Shown here: piece by piece, positions 50,626-60,411 of the stretch | Layout of the letters: the number at the start of each line of letters is the position of its first letter | Numbering within the stretch: the first letter of the stretch is position 1 | From: an uncultured bacterium | Lineage (GTDB): Bacteria; Bacillota; Clostridia; Lachnospirales; Lachnospiraceae | Direction: 5' to 3' | Assembly: GCA_947383005.1 (NCBI GenBank) | Contig: CANDBT010000021.1 | Span: forward strand, 1 to 64,000 | DNA length: 64,000 nt | The notes under the pieces: model-generated | The model's database searches: none | The model's input: the letters and a program-made list of their open reading frames with translations, nothing else | Told to the model about the DNA's origin: nothing | Program-made: the position numbers and the translations under genes

Positions 50626-51960
50626 TTATCCGACTGTGATTTTTTCCTGCGGCAGCTTTGACGCTGTTTTCCGGGTACCGGACAGCGCTGCGAAAATCAA
50701 GGTCAGCCCGCCGACCCGTCCCCAAAACATAAGCAAAATCAAAATCAGCTTTGATAATATCCCCAGCTTCGGCGTAATTCCCAGCGATAATCCTACCGTT
50801 CCGACCGCAGAAGCAGTTTCAAACAGGCAGGGGAGCATGGGAAAGCCTTCCGTAAGGTTGATTATCAGGCCGCCGGTAAAGAAGAGCGCCAAATACATCA
50901 GCAAAATCGTTGCTGCGTTTCTGACTGCGCCGGTTTCAACCCGTCGCCCGAAAAAATGGGTATCTTCTTTGCGGAAAAACGTAGAATGTGCCGTGGCAAA
51001 CAAAACCGCAACCGTTGTTGTCTTCATCCCTCCGGCGGTAGAGCCGGGACTGCCTCCGATCAGCATCAGTACAATAATAATCCACTGGCTTGCCTCGCTG
51101 GCCTTTGTCAGGTCAACGGTATTAAAACCTGCTGTCCTTGGCGTTACCGCCTGGAAAAGGGAAACGAATACTCTCTCTCCCGGTTCAAAGGACGTAAACT
51201 CATAAAAGTAAAAATAGACAGCCGGGACAAACAGCAGGATGGCGGTGGTCCAAAGGATTACTTTGCTCTGCATTCGGTATTTGCGGAAATGCAGTTTATT
51301 TGTCCGGATATCCTCCCATGTCAGGAAGCCGATGCCGCCCACGATAATCAGAGCCATGATGGTCAGGTTGACAATCGGCTGTGCCGCATATCCGGTCAGC
51401 GAAGAAAAGGGGGTTTGCCTGCCCATCAGATCAAACCCGGCATTACAGAAGGCGGACACCGAATGGAACAGAGCCATCCCAAACCCCCTGATTCCAAAGT
51501 CTTTGCAGAATACGGGAGCCATGGCCGCGGCTCCGGAAAGCTCAATCAGCAGGGTGGTCTTTATGATAAAGCTTGTCAGCCGGACAATGCCGCCTACATT
51601 TGGCGCGGCAATCGCCTCCTGCATGGTGCTTCGCTGCATAAGGGAAATTTTCCTGCCGGAAATCATGGCAAAGGCAGCCGCTACCGTAATGACCCCCATG
51701 CCGCCGATCTGAATCAGGAACATGATTACAAGCTGTCCAAACAATGACCAATAGGAGGCTGTATCATAAACCACAAGCCCGGTTACGCAGACGGCGGAAG
51801 TGGAGGTAAACAAAGCGTCGAGTAACGGCGTTTTTGTACCCCCCCGGCTGGCTGCCGGCAGCATCAGAAAAAACGTCCCCAACAAAATCACACCGGAAAA
51901 TCCAAGAATAATTATCTGAAAAGAGGTCAGTTTTTTCTTTTTATGAATCAGTGCACACAT
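50626..51960 (-). CDS. ktrB: Potassium uptake channel KtrB/TrkH type
   Basis: The 444-residue membrane protein contains four pore repeats. Selectivity-filter segments include TSTSAVCVTGLVVYDT, SAFCNAGFDL, VTPRTAGFNTVDL and FETASAVGTVGLSLG. The gating loop is near GGSPGSTAGGMKTTTVAVL. It forms a Na+ or K+ coupled potassium uptake system with KtrA. It is the first gene of a ktrB-ktrA-kdpD operon; its promoter would lie in the 51961-52229 gap. Confidence 0.95.
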   Translation of the reverse strand: MCALIHKKKKLTSFQIIILGFSGVILLGTFFLMLPAASRGGTKTPLLDALFTSTSAVCVTGLVVYDTASYWSLFGQLVIMFLIQIGGMGVITVAAAFAMISGRKISLMQRSTMQEAIAAPNVGGIVRLTSFIIKTTLLIELSGAAAMAPVFCKDFGIRGFGMALFHSVSAFCNAGFDLMGRQTPFSSLTGYAAQPIVNLTIMALIIVGGIGFLTWEDIRTNKLHFRKYRMQSKVILWTTAILLFVPAVYFYFYEFTSFEPGERVFVSLFQAVTPRTAGFNTVDLTKASEASQWIIIVLMLIGGSPGSTAGGMKTTTVAVLFATAHSTFFRKEDTHFFGRRVETGAVRNAATILLMYLALFFTGGLIINLTEGFPMLPCLFETASAVGTVGLSLGITPKLGILSKLILILLMFWGRVGGLTLIFAALSGTRKTASKLPQEKITVG

Positions 51961-52076
51961 ATGTACAGTACTCCTTTACGTCTCTTTAGCTTATCTTCAT
52001 GATAAGTCAAATGGCATAAAGAATGTAGTAAAATGTAGATGTGTGTATTAAGACTGCATAAAGACATCCGTAGAAT

Positions 52077-52180
52077 CGAGCAGGGGAGGCTGCTTCCCTT
52101 ACTCGCCGCACAGCCCGCGTGCTGCGTCAGCAGCAAACTTCCATATGCGGGCCTGCGCATAGAAAAAGGCTGCTGCATAT
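52077..52180. repeat. Repeat family A fragment between ktrB and the GH1 gene
   Basis: GAGCAGGGGAGGC...CTTACTCGCC hairpin and then GCAGCAAACTTCCATATGCGGGCCTG, which is the reverse of the GCACAGGCCCGCGTATGGAAG block at 2640. The palindromic TCATAGGA core is absent. Confidence 0.5.
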
Positions 52181-52229
52181 ACAGCTCATCAATGGCTGTA
52201 CGCAACAGTCCTTTTCATCAATCATTCGA

Positions 52230-54054
<1,825 letters not shown>

Positions 54055-55377
54055 ATGAAGACAAAGACACAATGGGCCAGTAAATTGGGATTTATTATGG
54101 CGACAGCGGGTGCTGCCATCGGCTTGGGGAATTTATGGAAATTTCCTTACCTTATGGGAAGGAACGGCGGTTTTCCTTTTTTGGCGGCGTATTTGCTTTT
54201 TATTGCCATTCTGGGGATTCCGGTGATGATTACGGAGATGTCTCTCGGGCGCAAGACCCGCCATGATCCGGTACAGGCTTACGGCGATATTGATCCGCAT
54301 GCGAGGATTACGGGGATTTTCGGTGTGCTGGCGGCATTTATTATTTTGACTTATTACAGCGTAATCGGCGGCTGGATTATCAAATATATTGTGAGTTATG
54401 GAACCACTATGGCGGCGCCGGCGGATTTTAACGAATTCATCGGCAGCCAGGAGCCGCTGGTGTGGCATTTTTTGTTTGCCGCCGTTACGACCATGGTCTG
54501 TTATTTTGGGATTAGCGGCATCGAACGGGCCAGTAAGGTGATGATGCCTCTGTTGTTTGTGCTGCTTTTGGTGATAATCGGGCGGAGCGTGACTCTGCCG
54601 GGGGCGGCGGAAGGGCTTAAATTTATGTTCGCGCCCAATTTTTCAGCCTTCACGCTGAACTCGGTGAGTGCGGCGCTGGGGCAGGTATTTTATTCTTTGA
54701 GCTTGTGTATGGGTATTACCATTACTTATGGTAGCTATCTGAGTGAGAAGGAAAATATTCCCGGGAGCTGTCTGTCGGTAGCAGGTCTGGATACATTGCT
54801 GGCGGTGCTGGCGGGGGTTGCTATTTTTCCGGCGGTATTTGCTTTTGGATTGGAGCCGGGGCAAGGGCCGGGGCTTATTTTCGGGACTTTGCCGAAGGTA
54901 TTTTCGGCAATTGCCGGAGGAGGCGTTTTTGCCTGTCTGTTTTTTGTGCTGGTGTTTTTTGCGGCAGTTACCAGTGCGATTGCTTTATTGGAAGTGCCGG
55001 TGTCTTTTGCCATTGATACGTTAAAGTGGCCGAGAAAAAGGGCAACCCTGATTATCGGTACGGCAATCTTTATTTTGGGTATTCCCAGTGCGTTGTCTTT
55101 TGGGCTTTTGGGTGAGGTGCGGATTCTCAATTACAGCGTATTTGATTTTGTGGGGATGGTTACAGACAATATTTTGCTCCCGCTGGGTGGTCTTGCCATG
55201 TGCTATTATGTGGGATGGAAATGGCATCCGGAATATCTGGTGGAGGAGATCGAGCGGGACGGGATTCCCTTTAAGGTGAAAAAGATGTGGGTTATTTGTA
55301 TTCGGTATCTGACGCCGGTTATGGTGGGAATTGTGACCCTGACCGGTTTTTACCAGATTTATCATACCGTGTTCTGA
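54055..55377 (+). CDS. Sodium-dependent transporter, neurotransmitter:sodium symporter family
   Basis: The 440-residue protein has 11 to 12 membrane segments of the LeuT fold. GAAIGLGNLWKFPYLMGRNG in helix 1 holds the sodium and substrate site residues. Helix 6 shows FYSLSLCMGITITYGSY, and helix 8 SAIALLEVPVSF. Prokaryotic members import amino acids such as Leu, Trp or Tyr with sodium. It lacks a twelfth-helix tail seen in animal proteins. The next gene is separated by a family C hairpin. Confidence 0.94.
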   Translation: MKTKTQWASKLGFIMATAGAAIGLGNLWKFPYLMGRNGGFPFLAAYLLFIAILGIPVMITEMSLGRKTRHDPVQAYGDIDPHARITGIFGVLAAFIILTYYSVIGGWIIKYIVSYGTTMAAPADFNEFIGSQEPLVWHFLFAAVTTMVCYFGISGIERASKVMMPLLFVLLLVIIGRSVTLPGAAEGLKFMFAPNFSAFTLNSVSAALGQVFYSLSLCMGITITYGSYLSEKENIPGSCLSVAGLDTLLAVLAGVAIFPAVFAFGLEPGQGPGLIFGTLPKVFSAIAGGGVFACLFFVLVFFAAVTSAIALLEVPVSFAIDTLKWPRKRATLIIGTAIFILGIPSALSFGLLGEVRILNYSVFDFVGMVTDNILLPLGGLAMCYYVGWKWHPEYLVEEIERDGIPFKVKKMWVICIRYLTPVMVGIVTLTGFYQIYHTVF

Positions 55378-55389
55378 GAGGGAAATATA

Positions 55390-55469
55390 TGTGCTCTTGG
55401 AGTTTCTCTGTGCCTGATTTTGTGAGGTGATAGCTACAAAGGCAGGTGCAGGAGAGATTCCGAGAGTAC
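55390..55469. repeat. Repeat family C
   Basis: GTGCTCTTGGAG at 55390 pairs imperfectly with ATTCCGAGAGTAC at 55457-55469; the centre carries TGTGCCTGATTTTGTGAGGT and AGCTACAAAGGCAGG as in the other copies. It directly precedes the RBS of the next gene. Confidence 0.6.
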
Positions 55470-55494
55470 AATTTATAAAAAGGAGGAGTTTAAC

Positions 55495-56187
55495 ATGAAT
55501 TTTTATCAAACCGATGCGGAGTTCATGGAGAGATTTGCTGATTTTGCCTGGGATGAAGTGGTGAATGAACCAGGACAGGGATTGGAAGCCGAGGATCGCT
55601 ATTTGGCAATCCTGGCTGCGCTTATCGGCTGCCAGGGAATGGACGCTTATCGGGTAATGCTCCCCAAAGCATTGGATGACGGCGTGTCTCCGATAGTGAT
55701 AAAAGAGATGGTCTACCAGTCGGCAGATTATGTAGGTATGGGGCGGATGTGGCCGTTTCTTACTGTCACGAATGAGATTCTTAAAGAGCGGGGAGTGAAA
55801 CTTCCTCTTGAGGGGCAGGCTACCACCAATAGGGAGGATCGGCTGGAAAAGGGGGCGGAAGCGCAGGCGGAGATTTTTGGCGCCCATATGAAGGAGGCAT
55901 GGAAAAAGGGCCATATCAACCGCTGGCTGGCAGCAAATTGTTTTGGCGATTATTATACGAGGACAGGGCTTGGCCTGGCCAAAAGGGAGATGGTTACGTT
56001 TTGTTTTTTGGCTGCCCAGGGAGGGTGTGAGCCTCAGATGGAGGCCCATGCCAGAGGCAATATGAATATGGGGAATGACAGGGACTTTTTGATCCGTGTG
56101 GTTTCCCAGTGCCTTCCTTATATCGGTTATCCCCGAAGCCTCAATGCTATTGCCTGTATCAATAAGGTTTCCGCCGCTGAAATCTAA
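55495..56187 (+). CDS. Carboxymuconolactone decarboxylase family protein
   Basis: The 230-residue protein contains two CMD-type helical domains (EDRYLAILAALIGCQGMDAY and VIKEMVYQSADYVGMGRMWP in the first, REMVTFCFLAAQGGCEPQME in the second). The redox CxxC seen in AhpD-like members is not present, so it may act like the decarboxylase branch or as an uncharacterised oxidoreductase partner. AAGGAGGAG precedes the ATG. It stands alone. Confidence 0.85.
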   Translation: MNFYQTDAEFMERFADFAWDEVVNEPGQGLEAEDRYLAILAALIGCQGMDAYRVMLPKALDDGVSPIVIKEMVYQSADYVGMGRMWPFLTVTNEILKERGVKLPLEGQATTNREDRLEKGAEAQAEIFGAHMKEAWKKGHINRWLAANCFGDYYTRTGLGLAKREMVTFCFLAAQGGCEPQMEAHARGNMNMGNDRDFLIRVVSQCLPYIGYPRSLNAIACINKVSAAEI

Positions 56188-56215
56188 GGAAGCGCTGATT
56201 AAATCACTGCTTTCT

Positions 56216-56625
56216 TATATCATAGGAAATTGCGTCCTATGATATAAAACGCTCCGCGAGGTTGCTGAGTGCCAGTGGCACTCGTTTAGCAGCGACCGAA
56301 GTGGAACGTAGATCGTACTGCGGCGGAGAGGAATTATGTTGCTAAAGCAACCCGCCGCAGGCGGAGAATCCTGCAAAGCAGGATTCTTTTTTGAGCCTCC
56401 GGCGGATGCGCATGGATTTGCAGAGGAAAATGCTGCTTTGCAGCGCAAATCCGGCGCGGGAAACGCTATAATCAGCGTTTCCCTAATGAAAAATTTCAGC
56501 GGCGGAAATTTATGTGGAAAGATTTTCCACCGTCTGAATTGTTCCGCGCTTCGCGCTCCTACAATCCGATCATATGATACCACGGATTGCTCCGCCGGTG
56601 TTTTTGACCTTTTGACTTTGGTATC
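56216..56625. repeat. Repeat family A, longest palindromic core, with GC-rich tail
   Basis: TATATCATAGGA (56216-56227) pairs with TCCTATGATATA (56235-56246). Then come the GAGTGCCAGTGGCACTC palindrome (56265-56281), GGAACGTAGATCG, and the AATCCTGC/GCAGGATT hairpin. The tail to 56625 ends with GATACCACGGATTGCTCCGC as in family F. No gene was found in 56188-56623. Confidence 0.65.
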
Positions 56626-57919
56626 ATAAGATAAATGACATTACCAGGTTAAACAACGTGGCCGATAATACGCTTGCCGGTACGGCCACAAATAAAAGTT
56701 TGGGGAACATGGTGTTTCTTTCTTCTTCCGTACTGCAGGAGCCAAGGACCAGGCTGCCGCCGGAGGAAAACGGCGAGATGGCGGAGCTTTGTGCGCCGAT
56801 TACGATGCAGGCGAATAAAATTAGCGGATTCATGCCGATGGTTTCTGCCAAGGTCGGTACCAGAGGGAACAGGGCCGGGCATACCACGCCCAGGGTACTG
56901 GAGAAAAAGCTCATAATGGCACCGATAATACTGAAGGCGATAGGGACAATCCATGCCGGCAGGCTGCTTCCCGCCCAGGAAGCCAAAAGGTCGATGGTCC
57001 CGGCGGCGATTGCCACATTAATCAGCATCCCTACGCCGCAAATCATAATGATAGTATTCCAGGGGACTTTAGCGATGACATCCTTTTGGGGCGCCAGTCC
57101 GAAGAACATGGCGATTACGGAAAACAGTACGGCTACCAGTCCCACGTCAATTTTGCTGTTAATAAAGGAAATCAGCCCTGCATTTGGCAGAATAATGTGC
57201 AGGATAGGGAAGATCAGTACCACAGCGATCATGGCAATCATCAAGTACAGGTTGATTTTTTGCTTGCTGGTAAACGGTTCCGGTTTTTCGAAAGTCACAC
57301 CCTTGCCGATATTGCGGTTTCCCTTGGGAATGTAACGGAAAGCGGCAATCAGCAGCAGGGAGAAGAGTACGCTCGCGACAAAGATGACTGCCGTATAGGA
57401 AAAGGCCGGTTCGGCCAATCCGTTTTCTTCCATCAGCCCGCGGAAAATGATGCCGCTGCCGCTGGTCATAAAGTTGGCGCCGGATAATGCGCCGCAGTTG
57501 ATTGCTACCGCGCCGGTAAGCTGATCCATTTTGGCTTCCTTGCAGATCAGGATGGTAATGGGAGCCATAAAGGCCATTACGGTGAAGAATCCTGCACCCA
57601 GAGCGGCAATTCCGGCGCTGGCCAGATATAAAGCAAAGGGAAGCAGGCCGGGGAATTTCCGGCAGGCATACAAAAGATAGCGCGCTGTTTTTTCCAGAGT
57701 GCCGTTGACCAGGGCGAAATTGTAGAACAAAGAAACGGAAAAAATGACAAACATGGTGCTGATCGGCCATCCGTTAATGACGTCCTTGGTTTTCATGCCC
57801 ATGGCAAAGCAGCCGATAAGATAGGCAAATACGATGGCAAAAAAGCCGGTATTGAATTTTGTTTTATAGCCGATGGCGACGGAGAGGGCGATTGCCCCGA
57901 TAATTAATGCACTTAACAT
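56624..57919 (-). CDS. Anion permease, SLC13/MatC-like
   Basis: The 431-residue protein has about 11 membrane segments. It resembles the dicarboxylate carrier MatC N-terminal family and SLC13/ion transporter superfamily, with paired motifs SGANFMTSGSGIIF in the first half and QSSAISPFSSGGSLVLGSCS in the second half, which mark the two helical hairpins. It probably exchanges or imports a dicarboxylate. It lies downstream of the DUF6282 gene in one operon (51-base gap), so its substrate may be what that enzyme acts on. Confidence 0.82.
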   Translation of the reverse strand: MLSALIIGAIALSVAIGYKTKFNTGFFAIVFAYLIGCFAMGMKTKDVINGWPISTMFVIFSVSLFYNFALVNGTLEKTARYLLYACRKFPGLLPFALYLASAGIAALGAGFFTVMAFMAPITILICKEAKMDQLTGAVAINCGALSGANFMTSGSGIIFRGLMEENGLAEPAFSYTAVIFVASVLFSLLLIAAFRYIPKGNRNIGKGVTFEKPEPFTSKQKINLYLMIAMIAVVLIFPILHIILPNAGLISFINSKIDVGLVAVLFSVIAMFFGLAPQKDVIAKVPWNTIIMICGVGMLINVAIAAGTIDLLASWAGSSLPAWIVPIAFSIIGAIMSFFSSTLGVVCPALFPLVPTLAETIGMNPLILFACIVIGAQSSAISPFSSGGSLVLGSCSTEEERNTMFPKLLFVAVPASVLSATLFNLVMSFIL

Positions 57920-57970
57920 AAGATCCTCCTGTATATTGTGGTGTTTTGCCGCTGCTGTTGACGGTAAATC

Positions 57971-58831
57971 TTATTCGATTCCTAACAGCCCGGCCTGGAT
58001 GTCATGGGTCATATAGCGGAGTTCCGTTTCTGTGACTCCATGGTCCGCCAGGTACTGCATGTATTGTTCCAGAGCGATTTCCCAGTTGGGATTTTCTACC
58101 TGTCCTCCGTCAGTGGATACCATGATATGTTTATATCCACAAGCCTGGACGGCTTCCAAATTCATGGGCAGATTGCTTTTGTATTTTCCGCCCCCCATGG
58201 GCTGGGCAAAACAATGTTCTAAAATCACGTCATAGTCTCTTACTATCCGGACCTGGTCATCCAGGGACATGCCTACCATCCACCATTCGGGATGAGTTAC
58301 CACCAGCTTTTTGACGCCAGCATTCCTGGCTGCTTCCACAACCAGGAAGCATTCCTCCGGGGATACATGTCCTGTGCCCAGCGTCACATCATAGTCCTTT
58401 ACCAATTGGAATATGCTCATCAGTTCAGGTACTACTTTGCCGTCTTGTATTACCTCCACGCAATTGGCGGGGTCCTGGTTCTGTTTGAGCATGTTGTTCC
58501 TGGCCGATTGGGTGGGGAGCCATATTACTTTTGCTCCCAGCTTCAGCCCACTTTCCACGGCCCAGGGATTGATTCCCCCCATTTGCTGGTTCATCGTCAC
58601 GCTGCCAAACATGGTAAAGTTGTTGTCCCCCTGATGGACAATTTCGTTGTGGCGGTTGCACAGAAAGGCCCGGTCTACCGTAGTGCCCTGATGGGTTTTG
58701 ATGACGATGGCTCTGGCACCTACCCGGATACCGGCTTCCATCAGTTCAAAATCGTCGTAAGCCCGGTGACGGATATCCGGATTGGAGTGTACGTGCATGT
58801 CAATAACTCCTTTTAGTGATACAGTGCTCAT
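57971..58831 (-). CDS. DUF6282 family amidohydrolase-like protein
   Basis: From the ATG at 58831 (GGAGGTAAAA upstream) the protein has 286 residues. It has the metal-binding HxH motif in IDMHVHSNPDIRHR, later His residues in KTHQGTT and LGTGHVSPEE, and an Asp in VSTDGGQVENPN, consistent with the amidohydrolase superfamily. The reaction is unknown. It forms an operon with an anion permease and is divergent from a LysR regulator, which suggests an uptake and breakdown unit for an organic acid or amide. Confidence 0.82.
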   Translation of the reverse strand: MSTVSLKGVIDMHVHSNPDIRHRAYDDFELMEAGIRVGARAIVIKTHQGTTVDRAFLCNRHNEIVHQGDNNFTMFGSVTMNQQMGGINPWAVESGLKLGAKVIWLPTQSARNNMLKQNQDPANCVEVIQDGKVVPELMSIFQLVKDYDVTLGTGHVSPEECFLVVEAARNAGVKKLVVTHPEWWMVGMSLDDQVRIVRDYDVILEHCFAQPMGGGKYKSNLPMNLEAVQACGYKHIMVSTDGGQVENPNWEIALEQYMQYLADHGVTETELRYMTHDIQAGLLGIE

Positions 58832-58961
58832 TTTTACCTCCTTGTTTGTGTGTTTTTTCTGTTTTTTCGGCCTTGCAATTGATGTATTTTTATCATATAA
58901 TAATTCTGCAATTGGCGAAAGCGAAAATACATTATATCTGTATCGGAAAAACCGATGGATT

Positions 58962-59127
58962 AAATTGCGAAAAAGGGAAGGGAAAGCGATGGGACAAATC
59001 GTGAAAAAGGCAAGGGAAAGTGATGGGACAAATCGTGAAAAAGGCAATGAATACCGATGGGATAAATCGTGAAAAAGGCAAGGGGAAGCGATGGGAAGAT
59101 AGTGAAAAAGGTAATGGGAAAGACAGG
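58962..59127. repeat. Tandem repeat of a 34-bp unit, five copies
   Basis: Units begin at 58962, 58996, 59030, 59064 and 59098; the last is shorter. The consensus starts AAATCGTGAAAAAGGCAAGG and ends CGATGGGAC. Units 2 and 4 are nearly identical and unit 3 has a changed middle. No unique spacers separate them, so it is not a CRISPR. The array occupies the intergenic space between the divergent DUF6282 operon and lysR genes. Confidence 0.85.
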
Positions 59128-59141
59128 AGGGAAAAGGGTTT

Positions 59142-60044
59142 ATGCACTTGAAAGAATTGGCTTATCTGGTAACTTTGGCGGATGAGGGCAGCATTTCCCG
59201 TGCCGCGGACAAATTGTATATGGCTCAGTCGAGCCTGAGCCAGTTTTTACAGCAGTACGAGGCGGAACTGGGACTCCCGCTGTTTATCCGTACATCTAAA
59301 GGAATCCGTCCTACGGCTGCCGGGAAACTGTTTGTAGACAATGCCCGTACGATCCTCACCCATTACCGTCTGGTGCAGAACGAGCTGTGGGATATGGCCG
59401 AGCTGAACGGGGGCAGCGTGATTTTTGGCATCAGCAGTTTCCGCGGTACCCATATGCTACCGAAAATATTAACCAGGTTTTATGAAAAATACCCGAATAT
59501 TCAAGTTGACATAATCGAACAAAACAGCATGGCACTGGAAGACAGGCTGGTTGAGGGCTCTGTCGATTTGGCTATCGTGGCCTTGCCGCTGACAAAGCTG
59601 ACTCATGATGTGGAATTTTTAAAGAAAGATGAGATATTTATTATCGCAAACAAAAATCATCCTGTCATGGAGTTCGCCCACAAACACAGCGACAGGCCAG
59701 GATATTGGGTGGATCTGCATGATACAGAGGCGTATAAATACATATTAAGCGATTATGATACGATCCTGGGAAGCGTCAGCCGCCGTCAGTTTCAGAAAGC
59801 AGGCATAAAGCCTCGGGTCAATAATACCAATATTACCGCGGCTTTGGGCGCAGCCATGGCATTGGAGGGCCTGGGCCTGGCTTTTACTTATCAGTCTTGT
59901 GCAGAACCATATGCAGATGCGGTTTATCTTTCTGTCGGCGAGGAGGGAGTGTTTTTGGAGCTGGCTCTGGCCCATCCTTATTCCACATACCAGTCAAAGG
60001 CGGCGCTGGCCCTGGGAAGGGTAATCAAAGAAATTTATCTATAG
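59142..60044 (+). CDS. LysR family transcriptional regulator
   Basis: The 300-residue protein has an N-terminal winged HTH (LKELAYLVTLADEGSISRAA, DKLYMAQSSLSQFLQQYEAE) and a type 2 periplasmic-like effector domain (SVIFGISSFRGTHMLPKILT onward). LysR proteins usually control the divergent operon, here DUF6282 and the anion permease. The binding site should lie in the intergenic region holding the 34-bp tandem repeat. GGAGGGAAAAGGGTTT precedes the ATG. Confidence 0.95.
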   Translation: MHLKELAYLVTLADEGSISRAADKLYMAQSSLSQFLQQYEAELGLPLFIRTSKGIRPTAAGKLFVDNARTILTHYRLVQNELWDMAELNGGSVIFGISSFRGTHMLPKILTRFYEKYPNIQVDIIEQNSMALEDRLVEGSVDLAIVALPLTKLTHDVEFLKKDEIFIIANKNHPVMEFAHKHSDRPGYWVDLHDTEAYKYILSDYDTILGSVSRRQFQKAGIKPRVNNTNITAALGAAMALEGLGLAFTYQSCAEPYADAVYLSVGEEGVFLELALAHPYSTYQSKAALALGRVIKEIYL

Positions 60045-60059
60045 TATTCTCTATGCTGC

Positions 60060-60230
60060 AGAAGCGGCGTATGGGGCGCGTGGCGAGTAGGGGAAGATGG
60101 TTATTCCCTACTCTATCCATAGGAAATTACGTCCTTTGATACATAACGCTCCGCGGGGGTTGCTGAGTGCCAGCGGCACTTGTTTAGCAACGACCGGAGG
60201 GGAACGTAGAGCACACTTCCGCATAAGGAA
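60060..60230. repeat. Repeat family A, degenerate core
   Basis: GCGAGTAGGGGAAGATGG hairpin block, then CCATAGGAAATTACGTCCTTTGA at 60117-60139 in which the right arm has one mismatch, then GTGCCAGCGGCAC (60168-60180), TTGTTTAGCAACGACCGG and GAACGTAGAGC. The arrangement matches 25690-25815 and 56216-56310. Confidence 0.6.
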
Positions 60231-60235
60231 AAAAT

Positions 60236-60320
60236 TGTAACAGTTCAGACGGGTATCTTCTTGCCCGTCTACGCCGGACAAGAAGCATCGGGCGTTTTCT
60301 CCGCCGTCTGAACTGTTACA
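60236..60320. repeat. Repeat family D hairpin before gpmI
   Basis: TGTAACAGTTCAGACGG at 60236-60252 and CCGTCTGAACTGTTACA at 60304-60320 are perfect 17-base arms. The centre shares ATCTTCTTGCCCGT and GGACAAGAAGCATCGGGCGTT with the copy at 7430. The right arm recurs at 61960-61976 just after gpmI. Confidence 0.75.
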
Positions 60321-60411
60321 AAAAATTTATAGCGTTTCTGATAGAATCTTGAAAAACAGGGGAAAATGGAGTACAATAAAGCAAAAATACTCGAACAAAA
60401 GGAGACTTGAG

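Noticed and set aside
55021-56049. Minus-strand frame spanning the NSS transporter end and the CMD gene
   Set aside because: It overlaps two well-supported genes and the product has no family features.
57971-59047. N-terminal extension of the DUF6282 protein with repeated FTICPI segments
   Set aside because: It is the 34-bp tandem repeat read through in frame; a GGAGG site and the family start MSTVSLKGVIDMHVH place the start at 58831.
58962-59127. Regular repeats that could be a CRISPR array
   Set aside because: The 34-bp units follow each other directly without unique spacers, and no cas genes are present.
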